From: Lachnospiraceae bacterium XBB1006
Lineage (GTDB): Bacteria > Bacillota > Clostridia > Lachnospirales > Lachnospiraceae
Length of the DNA: 64,000 nucleotides
Direction of reading: 5' to 3'
NCBI GenBank assembly: GCA_900115795.1
Contig: FOXT01000013.1
Span: 38,785-102,784, forward strand
In this document: positions 25,799 to 34,842 of the stretch, piece by piece
Position numbering within the stretch: position 1 is the first letter of the stretch
Layout: every line of letters begins with the position of its first letter
Notes under the pieces: generated by a model
The model's input: the letters and a program-made list of their open reading frames with translations, nothing else
Databases searched by the model: none
What the model was told of the DNA's origin: nothing
Program-made: the position numbers and the translations under genes

Positions 25799-27298
25799 AT
25801 GAAACGAAAACAATTCATTGCCGGTGCAATGGCATTGTTGTTTGCTTTGACACCAATACAGAGTGTACGCGCAGAAGGAGGCGTTGCTGTTGACGAAGCA
25901 CATTTTCCGGACGACCGTTTTAGAGAATATGTAAGCTCAACATTTGATACAAACAATGATGGCGTGTTATCCGAGGATGAAATTAAGGAAGCAACGGATT
26001 TTTCATGTAGTAACATGGGCATTCGTAGCCTTGCTGGAATTGAGTATTTTACTGAGGCGAGGGATCTGGCCTGCGATTGGAATCAGTTAACGGAGCTTGA
26101 TGTGAGCAAGAATAGGGAGTTGCATTGGCTGAGCTGCAATGATAATCAGTTGCCGAGGCTGGATGTGAGCGGATGTACAAAGCTGACGTGGCTAGATTGC
26201 AGTAATAATAAGTTAACGAAACTGGATGTGAGTGGATGTACACAACTGAAGTCGCTATATTGCTTTGGAAATAAATTAACGACGCTGATTGGGGCGGACA
26301 GAGTGGACTATGTGGACAACGAGGGCCATGGCTATGAGGACTACGAGGACCACGAGTCAACAGAGTCGGTTGATACATCAGCAAAGGTTGTAAAAGTTGA
26401 TAAAGCTCATTTTCCGGACAGATATTTTAGAAAATATGTACATAAGTATTGTGATACAAACGGTGATGGCTGGTTATCTGAGCGTGAAATTGGAAAAATA
26501 ACATCGGTATGTGTTGGATTCAACGGAATTTTTGAAGAATTTAGTATTGATCGGGAGTTTAGTGGACGGGTTAGTAATCTCGCTGGAATAGAATACTTTA
26601 AGGCGTTGCGGGGACTAGATTGTGGAGAAAATCATTTAACGAAACTGGACTTAAGCAAGAATACGAATTTGAGGGTGTTGGATTGTGGAAAAAATCATTT
26701 AACGAAACTGGATGTGAGCAGATGTACGAAGTTGAAGTATCTATTCTGCGGCGAAAATAAGTTGACGAAGTTGAATGTGAGTAAGAATATGCAGCTGAAA
26801 CAGCTAGAGTGCAACGACAATAAGCTGACAAAGTTGAATGTGGGTAAGAAAACGAAGTTGGAGTGGCTAGATTGCGGTTATAATAAGTTAAGAAAGCTAG
26901 ACGTGAGTGGTTGTAAGAGGCTGGAAAGTCTAATTTGCTGTGAAAATGAGTTAACGAAGCTAAAAGTACGAAAATGTACGAAATTGGGAGTGTTGGATTG
27001 CCGATGTAACAATTTAACGAAACTTGATTTGAGAGATAATAAGGAAATAGTTTTTATGCTTGGGCGTTCGGATTTCGAATATAATCCGCTGAGAAGAATC
27101 GACTTACCTAAAGGCAGTACTAAAGAAATATATCGTCGCACGTTTGCGTCTATTGGCGGTTATAGAGGGAAAAAGATGACTTTTACAGTAGCAACAAAGA
27201 AGGAGCAACAGAGGTTGATAAAAAGATTGCGTGGATTTCGTGGTAATGAGTATGCTTGTTTTCCTACGCTAGCAAAAGTTATAGTAAGAAAGAAGTAA
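25799..27298 (+). CDS. Secreted leucine-rich-repeat protein with EF-hand-like motifs (double module)
   Basis: 499 residues. Signal peptide (KRKQFIAGAMALLFALTPIQ, cleavage near VRAEGG). Two similar modules follow. Each starts with HFPD..FR.YV, then an EF-hand-like loop (DTNNDGVLSEDEI at about 43, DTNGDGWLSEREI at about 220), then leucine-rich repeats of ~21 residues with consensus L-x-C-x-x-N-x-L-T-K-L-D-V-S. Module 1 has about four repeats, module 2 about eight. A short acidic linker joins them. No anchor signal. Probably a secreted or surface interaction protein; the Ca2+ binding is inferred. Paralogue of the next gene. AAGGAGG precedes ATG 25799. Confidence 0.85.
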   Translation: MKRKQFIAGAMALLFALTPIQSVRAEGGVAVDEAHFPDDRFREYVSSTFDTNNDGVLSEDEIKEATDFSCSNMGIRSLAGIEYFTEARDLACDWNQLTELDVSKNRELHWLSCNDNQLPRLDVSGCTKLTWLDCSNNKLTKLDVSGCTQLKSLYCFGNKLTTLIGADRVDYVDNEGHGYEDYEDHESTESVDTSAKVVKVDKAHFPDRYFRKYVHKYCDTNGDGWLSEREIGKITSVCVGFNGIFEEFSIDREFSGRVSNLAGIEYFKALRGLDCGENHLTKLDLSKNTNLRVLDCGKNHLTKLDVSRCTKLKYLFCGENKLTKLNVSKNMQLKQLECNDNKLTKLNVGKKTKLEWLDCGYNKLRKLDVSGCKRLESLICCENELTKLKVRKCTKLGVLDCRCNNLTKLDLRDNKEIVFMLGRSDFEYNPLRRIDLPKGSTKEIYRRTFASIGGYRGKKMTFTVATKKEQQRLIKRLRGFRGNEYACFPTLAKVIVRKK

Positions 27299-27309
27299 GG
27301 AGAAAATTT

Positions 27310-28050
27310 ATGAAACGAAAACAATTAGTTGCCGGTATACTGGCAGTACTTCTTGCCTTTACCCCAATACAGAGTGTAAGAGCAGAAGGTGGCATTGCCC
27401 TTGATACATCACATTTCCCGGATAAGATTTTTCGAGAATATGTAAGTAAGAAATTTGATACAGACAAAGATGGCATGTTATCTGAGATTGAAATAGATGA
27501 CATAACAGCGGTTGATTGCTCCAATAAGGGCATTTCCAGTTTGGTTGGAATTGAACACTTTAGGTGGTTGAAGTCCTTAAACTGCAACAATAATAAGTTA
27601 ACGAAACTAGATGTGAGCAAGAATATATGGTTAACTTCCCTGCGGTGCAAAGAAAATAAGTTAACGAAACTAAATGTGCGTAAGAATACGGATTTGTATA
27701 GATTATGTTGCCAAAAAAATAAAATAAGGAAGCTGGATGTAAGTAGGAATGAGAAGTTATATACTCTGTTCTGTCAAAAAAATAAGTTGACGAAGCTGGA
27801 TTTGAGATGGAATAGTAAACTTCGTGTTTTGCGCGCCTATAAAAATAAGTTACGGAGAGTGGACCTGGCGAAAGGCAATGTAAGTGTTATGCATTTGGGA
27901 AGGACGACCTGGGGGCTCTTGCAACCAAAAGGCAAAGGAAAAAATCCGATTATTACGGTGGCGACCGAGGATGACCTGGTAACGGCAAATATGCACCGGA
28001 ATTGGGCTTTTGCTTGGACAGTAAAATTTGTAATTAGGAAAAAGAAATAG
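27310..28050 (+). CDS. Secreted leucine-rich-repeat protein with EF-hand-like motif (single module)
   Basis: 246 residues, tandem paralogue of the gene 11 bases upstream. Nearly the same signal peptide (KRKQLVAGILAVLLAFTPIQ), one EF-hand-like loop DTDKDGMLSEIEI (about 56) and about five leucine-rich repeats with the same cysteine position. The C-terminal ~50-residue beta-like domain (ITVATEDDL...KFVIRKK) matches the end of the larger paralogue. Own ribosome binding site AAGGAG; probably co-transcribed. Function unknown. Confidence 0.85.
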   Translation: MKRKQLVAGILAVLLAFTPIQSVRAEGGIALDTSHFPDKIFREYVSKKFDTDKDGMLSEIEIDDITAVDCSNKGISSLVGIEHFRWLKSLNCNNNKLTKLDVSKNIWLTSLRCKENKLTKLNVRKNTDLYRLCCQKNKIRKLDVSRNEKLYTLFCQKNKLTKLDLRWNSKLRVLRAYKNKLRRVDLAKGNVSVMHLGRTTWGLLQPKGKGKNPIITVATEDDLVTANMHRNWAFAWTVKFVIRKKK

Positions 28051-28061
28051 CGAAAAAATGT

Positions 28062-28097
28062 CAAAGGCTCTGAGGGAGAAATCCTTCGGAGCCTTTG
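28062..28097 (+). other. Hairpin after LRR genes (possible terminator without T run)
   Basis: 14-bp imperfect stem from CAAAGGCTC to GAGCCTTTG. The following bases are not T-rich, so termination efficiency is doubtful. Confidence 0.45.
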
Positions 28098-28115
28098 TGG
28101 TAGATGGTGATAGTA

Positions 28116-28156
28116 TTGCAAAAATGCATTCTAAATGCTACAATGAACATATGTTC
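28116..28156 (+). promoter_or_regulatory. Promoter with LexA-like box
   Basis: TTGCAA (28116-28121), 17-bp spacer, TACAAT (28139-28144). The perfect palindrome GAACATATGTTC at 28145-28156 immediately follows and matches the core of the Firmicute SOS box (GAAC-N4-GTTC). No SOS gene follows; a truncated EAL gene begins 235 bases downstream. Confidence 0.6.
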
Positions 28157-28261
28157 AGGAAAGAAACCATAAGTGTTCATTTACCAAATCGAAAACATAA
28201 CCGCAGGGTCTATCGGAGAGCGAAGCGGAAGCTGGATACGGAAAGGACGTCTGGGCAGGCA

Positions 28262-28291
28262 TTTACTTTGCCCTTGCTTTCGTGTTATACT
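28262..28291 (+). promoter_or_regulatory. Candidate promoter for the truncated EAL gene
   Basis: TTTACT (28262-28267), 18-bp spacer, TATACT (28286-28291), about 100 bases before ATG 28391. Confidence 0.4.
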
Positions 28292-28390
28292 ATAGTTTAT
28301 AGGACATTTGTCTTTTTAGATGCAAAAAGAAAAGGACACAACAATGGAAGCAACAGAAATACAGAGATATTTAAGTAGGGGAGAAGCTAA

Positions 28391-28888
28391 ATGAACAATG
28401 GATTATTAGAGAGTAGAGATGAATATTTGCTTAGTAACTTTGAACGCGCACTAACAGGGGGAAGAATCGCGATTTATTCGCAGGCTGTGGTTCGTGCATC
28501 TAATGGTAAGGTGTGCGAGGAAGAACTGTTGGTAAGATGGGAAGATCCGGTTCTTGGTGTGCTTAATCCAAATGATTTTGTACCGGTTTTGGAAAGAAAT
28601 GGGCTCGTAGAGCGTCTTGATTTATACATTGTTGAGAAGGCTCTTGAGAATATTAAGAAACAAGCCGATGTTGGGGTGAATATTGCAACGACGTCGATCA
28701 ACATTTCGCTATTAGATTTTCAGAATCAGAATTTTGTAAAAGAAATAGAAAGCAGAGTCTGTGCTTCAAATATTCCCAAAAGCAAGATAGCCTTTGAATT
28801 GTCTGAAAGCACGGCACTTATCGATAATCATGAGACGGCTACTCAGCTGTTAAAACTTAAGAAATTTACGATGCACAACATGATGTAG
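28391..28888 (+). pseudogene. Truncated EAL-domain protein
   Basis: 165 residues holding only the first two thirds of an EAL domain: YSQAVVRASNGKVCEEELLVRW (degenerate EAL), INISLLDFQ and AFELSES are visible. The DDFGTGYS, KIDK and EGVE motifs are absent, so it cannot be an active c-di-GMP phosphodiesterase. The frame ends in unrelated codons (FTMHNMM) just where a different signalling gene fragment begins. This is a deletion junction rather than a simple point mutation. Confidence 0.75.
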
Positions 28889-29385
28889 AAGGAAAAACAT
28901 ATCATGAAGACAGAAAGATGTTCCGTGAGCTCTGCACGAAAGATAATATAATAAAGCAAATAGCTGAGGAGGGATTTTTTTCCATAACGTATAGAGCGGA
29001 TGATGAAATGGGAATACGCTATGTAAACTTTAAGGCGGAAAGTAATAATAGGCAGATAATTATTGGAGTTAATAGTGTTGATAAACAAGTTAAGCTGCAA
29101 CAGGCATTCAAGTTTTTGAAGGAAGAAAGAACTATTTTTTCCAGAATAGCAGCTCTTTCCGAAGATTTTTTTGCCATCTATACGGTTAATCTTGAAGATG
29201 ATTCTTATACCGTGTATAAAACTGTTATGGGAGAACGGTTTATTGGTGAAAATGAAGGTGGGGATGAGTTCAAAGAGGACATCCGACAGGCGTTGGAAAA
29301 GCTGATTGAAGAATCTAAGATGAATAATAAAATCCAGATTGCAATAGGGCTTTGGAAGAAGCTTTTTGAATCTGCTATGAGTTAA
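28861..29385 (+). pseudogene. Internal fragment of a PAS-type signalling protein
   Basis: The coding frame starts without a start codon at the junction with the truncated EAL gene (EIYDAQHDVEGKTYHEDRKMF); the first ATG is at 28918. The sequence ISRIAALSEDFFAIYTVNLEDDSYTVY-like segment resembles PAS sensor regions that precede GGDEF domains in Lachnospiraceae. No GGDEF follows. Probably a decaying gene piece, although a 155-residue product from ATG 28918 is possible. Confidence 0.5.
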
Positions 29386-30720
29386 TTATCACCGAATAAA
29401 AAAGGCTATGATAAAATTTTTAGTTATTTTGATTCTTATGTAGAGTTTGAGGAGTTGATTTTTGCATCGGACTCATTTTACAGAGATCATACGTTGCATT
29501 GCCTATGGGTATATTTCCTGGGAGAGTATCTATACAGAAATCCGGAATTCTCCGAGTTATATAGATTAGAGCAGGAAACAAAGCAATCATATCGGCTGAT
29601 GGAGGTGCTTACAGATAATCTCCAGGTCATTGAAGGAAATGATGCAAAAGTGTTAAAACAGGTATTAAAACTTGTTGATGATATGGAGCGCTTACAGGAT
29701 TCTGTAAGATGCATTGCGGCCCTTACCCATGATTTGGGATACCCGCTTAAGAAAATCGGGAAAATCAATAAGGCAATGAATAAGGTACTTCCTTATTTTG
29801 CAATTAATAATTTTGAGAATTTCAGTTTTGAGTATGAGAATATTCAGCAGGAATTTGTGAATCAGTTTATTGATTTCATTTCGAGACAAACCATAGTGAA
29901 TATTAAACCGAAGGATGATTTGTCGGAAGAAACTTTGCAATTACTGGAAAAATTAGTGGAAGACGGCGCCTACCATGGAAATGAGATTGCGATTTTCCTG
30001 GATACTATTCAGGCATTGTCAAAGGATGAAAAAGAACTGTTGATGGGAAGCTTTACGGTTGGAACGCTTTTCCATGCATCCTTTAGTCAGAAGGTTTCGT
30101 ATTACAATGATTTCGAGGCTTACCAACATGGTATTATGAGTGCATTTCTTTTGATGAAGAACTTGCAGGCTTTTCAGGATATTGATTATTGCAGACCGGA
30201 TTGGAGAACCCCGATGCCAGAAGCCAGAACGTTGTCTATGCACACTATTTTGTCATCCATTTCCAATCACACGTGTGACAGTTATCAGATTGAACAAATT
30301 GACGAGAATTCGTTTTTGACATTTGTGGATGAGCTAGAGGAGTTTTCCAGAATCTCCAGAGCAAGTCAGAACAGAGAGTATGTGGAGGAGTTCTGCGATA
30401 CGGCATTAAGTATGAAGGATGGCTGGTTAAATACCGTCTTTGAATTCAATAATACGAATTTGGATAATTTGGATCCGGAAATTTCTTTTAAAGGAAGATG
30501 TAAGCGATTTTTATCACTTTTTGATATTTCGAACCTCGATGAGTACTTAAAGATTCGTGTAACGGTGGTAGGTAAGTTGCCTACGGACCAGAACGAGTAT
30601 GTGCTTGAGATTGCGAAGAACTATGCAGATATCAGAATCAATGGAGAAAGCAAGTGCATTCCGAAGTATTTGAAGTCTACACAGTTTTTAACAAAAGAAG
30701 AATATGCACAGTGTGTATAG
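29386..30720 (+). CDS. HD-domain-like protein, 5' end unclear
   Basis: About 420-445 residues, cytoplasmic. DHTLHCLWVYFLGEYL and ALTHDLGYPLKKIGKINKAM (about 85-105 from the TTG at 29455) give an H...HD pattern typical of HD phosphohydrolases. The remainder is helical with no recognised domain. Coding character extends upstream of the first usable start (TTG 29455) to the stop at 29383-29385. The natural 5' end therefore seems lost and the gene may be broken. A terminator follows. Possible substrates (nucleotides, ppGpp, cyclic nucleotides) cannot be distinguished. Confidence 0.55.
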   Translation, partial: LSPNKKGYDKIFSYFDSYVEFEELIFASDSFYRDHTLHCLWVYFLGEYLYRNPEFSELYRLEQETKQSYRLMEVLTDNLQVIEGNDAKVLKQVLKLVDDMERLQDSVRCIAALTHDLGYPLKKIGKINKAMNKVLPYFAINNFENFSFEYENIQQEFVNQFIDFISRQTIVNIKPKDDLSEETLQLLEKLVEDGAYHGNEIAIFLDTIQALSKDEKELLMGSFTVGTLFHASFSQKVSYYNDFEAYQHGIMSAFLLMKNLQAFQDIDYCRPDWRTPMPEARTLSMHTILSSISNHTCDSYQIEQIDENSFLTFVDELEEFSRISRASQNREYVEEFCDTALSMKDGWLNTVFEFNNTNLDNLDPEISFKGRCKRFLSLFDISNLDEYLKIRVTVVGKLPTDQNEYVLEIAKNYADIRINGESKCIPKYLKSTQFLTKEEYAQCV

Positions 30721-30728
30721 AAGCGTAT

Positions 30729-30756
30729 GGGAAGTCCGAGTGACTTCCCTGTTTTT
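30729..30756 (+). terminator. Terminator after HD-like gene
   Basis: 8-bp stem GGGAAGTC / GACTTCCC with a 5-base loop, then TGTTTTT. Confidence 0.85.
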
Positions 30757-30840
30757 AATGACAGAATGTAAAATATATTTGACATTATGAAAAAATTATG
30801 TTACTTTAAAACTAACGAAAGAGAAAATGGAGGGGTTATA

Positions 30841-31890
30841 ATGTCAAAGAAAAGAAAAGTTTTGTTGGGCGTGGCTACCGCATTCTCATGTGTGGTTATA
30901 TTCTGGTTATCTCTCGTGCCGGATAAGGAGTATCAGGTGAAAATGGGTGAAGACGTAACTGTGAAAGACGCGAAAGCAGTGCCGGGATATTCGGAAAACA
31001 TTTTGAATGTAGAGCGGGACGGAACGTATAAGGTTGTTTTTGATGGGCTAAACGATAGCATGCCCGGATTCTTAGCAGGCGTCAGCATTGTGGATGCGAA
31101 TGGGAAGCAGGTGTATGCAAGCGCTGGGGGGAACGATTTCGAAGAATCAGAAGAAATAGAATTAAAAAAGGGAAAGTACCTGTGCCGAGTGGACTACCTT
31201 TGTAGTAGAGAGCAGTATGTGGCATATGCATCGGAAAAGAATATCGGGTTTGCCATCAACAAGGAGGAAGATTGCTATCGCGATGGAACTTGGGCGATGC
31301 ACCTTACCATTCGTTTGGAAGAGGATTATTGGTTCAGGGGAATTGTTTTGGCAGTATGTTTGGGGGCAATGTTGGTTATGTGGTGGCGCAGTTCGGCGTC
31401 GTTGTCGGAGGCAGAAAAGCTGATAGTTGGAAAATATGATGAACGGCAAATTGCAGCCCAGGGAACAGCCTATAAATATGGTTATATTACGGTGACATTG
31501 TTAGGTATTATTTCTATCGTATTTTATAAGACGTGGTCAGAACATATTGAGATAACCGCACTAATTTGGGCGGACATTTTAATTGGTATTGCAGTGACCA
31601 TAAGTATTCTTATTTGGAAAGATGCGTATTTTCGAATGAAAGAGAATAGAAATACGTATTTCATTTCCATGGGCTTGCTGTTAAGTATGAATGCAGCAAC
31701 GGGAGTTTCCAAAGTAATGGACGGAACCATAGCAACGAAGGGAATTGTAACCTTGCAGGGAAGTCATCATATAATGGCAAGTGTTTTGTTTGCGTATGCA
31801 ATGTTGTTGTTATTGGCGAAGGTTATAAAAGAGCGAAAGGAAGCACGCGATGAAGAATCTGAAGATGAAAGCAGCCAGAGCACTATGTGA
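30841..31890 (+). CDS. Membrane protein with extracytoplasmic beta domain
   Basis: 349 residues starting MSKKRKVLLG. One N-terminal helix is followed by ~140 residues outside the membrane (beta-rich, YKVVFDGLNDSMPGFLAGVS). A second helix then leads into a cytoplasmic stretch (AEKLIVGKYDERQIAAQGTAYKYG) and four further helices, with an acidic C-terminal tail. The KYDERQ...A.G segment is common in membrane proteins paired with small XRE regulators. The ATG 30841 start has GGAGGGG; an earlier ATG (30787) lacks one. It overlaps the XRE gene by 41 bases. Function unknown. Confidence 0.75.
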   Translation: MSKKRKVLLGVATAFSCVVIFWLSLVPDKEYQVKMGEDVTVKDAKAVPGYSENILNVERDGTYKVVFDGLNDSMPGFLAGVSIVDANGKQVYASAGGNDFEESEEIELKKGKYLCRVDYLCSREQYVAYASEKNIGFAINKEEDCYRDGTWAMHLTIRLEEDYWFRGIVLAVCLGAMLVMWWRSSASLSEAEKLIVGKYDERQIAAQGTAYKYGYITVTLLGIISIVFYKTWSEHIEITALIWADILIGIAVTISILIWKDAYFRMKENRNTYFISMGLLLSMNAATGVSKVMDGTIATKGIVTLQGSHHIMASVLFAYAMLLLLAKVIKERKEARDEESEDESSQSTM

Positions 31891-32044
31891 TATGTCACAG
31901 CAGGAATTGGCGGATAAGGTAGGTGTCTCGCGGCAGACTATCAATGCGATAGAAAAAGGAGATTATAATCCAACCATTAAATTGTGCATAGCGATTTGCA
32001 AGGCGCTCGGTAAGACGTTGGATGAATTGTTTTGGGAAGAATAA
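31850..32044 (+). CDS. Small XRE-family regulator
   Basis: 64 residues, essentially one helix-turn-helix: RALCDMSQQELADKVGVSRQTINAIEKGDYNPT, then LCIAICKALGKTLDELFW. This YgzD/Cro type usually represses its own operon. The 41-base overlap with the membrane-protein gene implies translational coupling and a shared function as a membrane protein-regulator pair. Confidence 0.93.
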   Translation: MKNLKMKAARALCDMSQQELADKVGVSRQTINAIEKGDYNPTIKLCIAICKALGKTLDELFWEE

Positions 32045-32048
32045 ATGA

Positions 32049-32077
32049 CAATAGGGCTGTCAAAGGCAGCCCTATTG
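32049..32077. terminator. Bidirectional terminator
   Basis: Perfect 11-bp stem CAATAGGGCTG / CAGCCCTATTG, loop of 7, between convergent genes. Confidence 0.9.
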
Positions 32078-32938
32078 TTATATACAAAAATAGTGTTTGA
32101 GTGAGTCAATATTTTTTAAGGCTTCCCTACGGCCCAAATCGTAAACCCGCTGAAGTTCTTGGGGATTTTTTTCAGTAGCGCCGATTTGGAGTGGTGCGGC
32201 AGGACGAATTACAAACACGGCGCCGGAATCTTCTTTTGCCGCAATGTATTCTTTTTCCGCATTGTACATAAGGTGGCGGTTCGCCATGGTTTCGACCATA
32301 TGTGGATAGTGACGCAGCTTCATGCGAATAAGGCCCATGTGCTTCTGCGGTTGTTTGCGATAATCGGCAGGTTGGGTTTCGATAACCAGAATCTTGTCAC
32401 AGTTTTGCTGCTCCATAAATTGTAAGGGGATGGAATCGGACATTCCCCCGTCTAAATAAAGGCGCCCGTCAATTTTTACAGGGCGGGAAACGACTGGCAT
32501 AGAAGCCGAAGCGCGAATCCATTGAATGTCGATGCCGTTAGGGGTATCATCCGGGTGATTGCAGAGATGATAAACGGGTTTGCCGGTATCTAAATCCGTT
32601 GCCACGCAGAAAAAATCCATGGGATTATTGTAAAAAGTGTGAGTATCCCAAACATCCAAGTCGTAAGGCAGGGTGCGATAACAAAATGCGACGTTGTAAA
32701 TATCGCCTGTTGTTAGAAGTGAATGTATACTGGCATAACGTTTATCGCCACAATAACGTTTGTTGTAACGAAGGGCACGACCAATTTGTTTTGATTTGAT
32801 GTTGATACCGAAGGTCGCGCCAGCAGAAACGCCAACGGCACTGTCAAAATCGATTGCATGTTCCATAAGTACATCCAGCACGCCACAAGTGAACAATCCA
32901 CGCATGGCACCGCCCTCCATAACCAATCCTTTTTTCAT
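32078..32938 (-). CDS. Patatin-like phospholipase
   Basis: 286 residues. The oxyanion-hole segment EGGAMRGL, nucleophile elbow GVSAG (Ser about 38) and catalytic LDGGMSDSIPL (Asp about 168) are all intact, making it a probable Ser/Asp-dyad lipid acyl hydrolase. No signal peptide, so cytoplasmic. The closest relatives are YjjU-like patatins of unknown physiological substrate. Ends at the bidirectional terminator. Confidence 0.92.
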   Translation of the reverse strand: MKKGLVMEGGAMRGLFTCGVLDVLMEHAIDFDSAVGVSAGATFGINIKSKQIGRALRYNKRYCGDKRYASIHSLLTTGDIYNVAFCYRTLPYDLDVWDTHTFYNNPMDFFCVATDLDTGKPVYHLCNHPDDTPNGIDIQWIRASASMPVVSRPVKIDGRLYLDGGMSDSIPLQFMEQQNCDKILVIETQPADYRKQPQKHMGLIRMKLRHYPHMVETMANRHLMYNAEKEYIAAKEDSGAVFVIRPAAPLQIGATEKNPQELQRVYDLGRREALKNIDSLKHYFCI

Positions 32939-33094
32939 AAAGTGTAAAATCCTTTCAATAATGCTAGAAAGATTGTAACATTTCTAAAGGTAAAATACTA
33001 GTGTGGAAAAATAATTCAAATATTATCCATTGACATGAATAATTTGAAAACGTATAATTCAGATAAAATAATTAATGTACAAGGAGGCTTACAG

Positions 33095-34393
33095 ATGAAA
33101 AAATTTTTGGCGGCTATGTTGGCTGCAACAATGATGATTACAGCTTGTCCAACACATGTGGTGATGGCCACGCGGCGTGGATTGAGTCAGAAAATTGCAG
33201 GGATCACTGCAAAGGCTAACGTGGATAACGGTTATTATGAGGTGGATTATTCGTGGAAGGCGGTAAAAGGTGCAAAATATCAATATCGCTATAAGCTGGC
33301 TGATTCCTCTTTTTACGGTAAAATTGAAGAAACCACCAAGGCAAAGGCTGCGGTTGATCTTGGCACTTACAGTGATGTTACGTTTCAGGTGCGTGCGTAT
33401 AAAACCGTCAATGGCGTGAAACATTATAGCGTGTGGACATCGAAAAGAATAAAAGAGACCGCGTTGGATAAGATGTTTGAAAAAGCCAGAGGTATGGAGA
33501 ATGGCTATATTAAGGGAGGAATTACCTATCAGTATGGACTGAAAGCGGAAGATCCGACGAATCCGGATTGTGACCTTACGATTGCAGTTTTTTCAAATGG
33601 CATGATACAGACCGGCGAGATTGCGTATATCGTCTACAAGAATGGAAAGATTGATTCCTATGGAATGTTTGAGACAGAGATTAAGACGTTGCCAAATAGT
33701 GAAGAGGGTTACGTGGAGATTAAGGTTCCGGAGCAGGGCGAGGATCGACCGGCCTATACGGTTGGATATTATGTGAGTGCAGATTTTTCCAAGAATCTGG
33801 TTGTTACAGAAGATGGTAAATTTGTAGTGGCAAAAGAGATTTCGCTTGAGAAGGCGTGGGAGCTGCAGCAGGAAACCGGTTATGATATGCCGGGAGAAGA
33901 TTCTACAGAGAAGCTGGCGAAGAAAGCGTTGGTGAGCAAGGCCAAGAGTTTGGCAAAGAAGGAAGAAAAAGGATTACCGATTCTGTATGGTTTGCGTGAT
34001 GTGGACAAAGACGGATTTGTAGAATTATTCTATGTGCGGGGATATAATCGCATGCAGATTGAGGTGTATCGCTACGACGACAAGCAGTCTAAAGTGATGC
34101 TTGTGAAAAAGACAAATGGAAAGAAAACACTGGATGGTGTGAGCAGCATTTTTGCACACAACGGTGAAATCGTTGTAGAAGCGTCAAATTCTGCCTATGA
34201 TGGTGAGATTGCGGCATATCGCATTAATGAAAGTGGAAAGTTACAGACGGTTACCAAATATAAGTATAACTATTTAACGAAGAAATATTCAAAAGACGGA
34301 AAAACGATTAAAAAAGCAACATTAGAGAAATATCGTAACGAGGTTAGTAAGTACTCTGTGATTGATATTTCGAAGAGGATTAAACATGATTAA
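33095..34393 (+). CDS. Secreted protein, possibly a lipoprotein, with FN3-like domain
   Basis: 432 residues. The N-terminus KKFLAAMLAATMMITACPT could be a lipoprotein signal (ITAC lipobox, Cys about 18) or a Sec signal cleaved later near VVMA. About residues 35-125 form a fibronectin-like beta unit (YYEVDYSWKAVKGAKYQYRYK, FQVRAYKTVNGVKHYSVWTS). The C-terminal part (LAKKALVSKAKSLAKKEEKG, YGLRDVDKDGFVELFYVRGY) looks like the domain seen in many clostridial surface proteins. Start supported by AAGGAGG. The VOC gene overlaps its end by 8 bases. Confidence 0.75.
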   Translation: MKKFLAAMLAATMMITACPTHVVMATRRGLSQKIAGITAKANVDNGYYEVDYSWKAVKGAKYQYRYKLADSSFYGKIEETTKAKAAVDLGTYSDVTFQVRAYKTVNGVKHYSVWTSKRIKETALDKMFEKARGMENGYIKGGITYQYGLKAEDPTNPDCDLTIAVFSNGMIQTGEIAYIVYKNGKIDSYGMFETEIKTLPNSEEGYVEIKVPEQGEDRPAYTVGYYVSADFSKNLVVTEDGKFVVAKEISLEKAWELQQETGYDMPGEDSTEKLAKKALVSKAKSLAKKEEKGLPILYGLRDVDKDGFVELFYVRGYNRMQIEVYRYDDKQSKVMLVKKTNGKKTLDGVSSIFAHNGEIVVEASNSAYDGEIAAYRINESGKLQTVTKYKYNYLTKKYSKDGKTIKKATLEKYRNEVSKYSVIDISKRIKHD

Positions 34394-34766
34394 AGGAATT
34401 CATCACATTTCTATGAAATGTAACACGCAGGAAGAATTTTTCCAGGTAATGGTATTTTATTGTGAGGTTCTGGGGCTGCCCATCTATCGGGAATGGGAGG
34501 CTGGAATTATGATTGATACCGGAAATGGCTATATCGAGGTGTTTAATAACGAGGCAAATGTAATGCAGAGAGGAACTTTGCGACATTTTGCCCTTGCCAC
34601 GGATGATGTGGATGGAATGGTTAAAAGAGTAAAAGATGCAGGTTACGAAGTGTTTATAGAACCAAACGATAGAGTCATTCCATCTATTCCGGAATTGCCA
34701 ATTAGAATGGCATTTTGTTATGGTCCGTTGGGTGAAGAAATTGAATTTTTTTGCGTAAGAGAATAG
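34386..34766 (+). CDS. VOC (glyoxalase/bleomycin-resistance) family protein
   Basis: 126 residues, one vicinal-oxygen-chelate domain pair: IKGIHHISMKC at the start (first metal ligand His), LRHFALATDDVDGMV in the middle (second His) and GEEIEFF at the end (Glu ligand). Substrate unknown; relatives include glyoxalase I and fosfomycin or bleomycin resistance proteins. Start at 34386 has AGAGGA and overlaps the previous stop. Confidence 0.9.
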   Translation: MIKGIHHISMKCNTQEEFFQVMVFYCEVLGLPIYREWEAGIMIDTGNGYIEVFNNEANVMQRGTLRHFALATDDVDGMVKRVKDAGYEVFIEPNDRVIPSIPELPIRMAFCYGPLGEEIEFFCVRE

Positions 34767-34842
34767 GCAAAACCTTGCAAAAATCCTGGTATTTTTCGAA
34801 ATGGGAGGGTAAATAGGAACTGGAATAGAAAAAGGTGACAAC

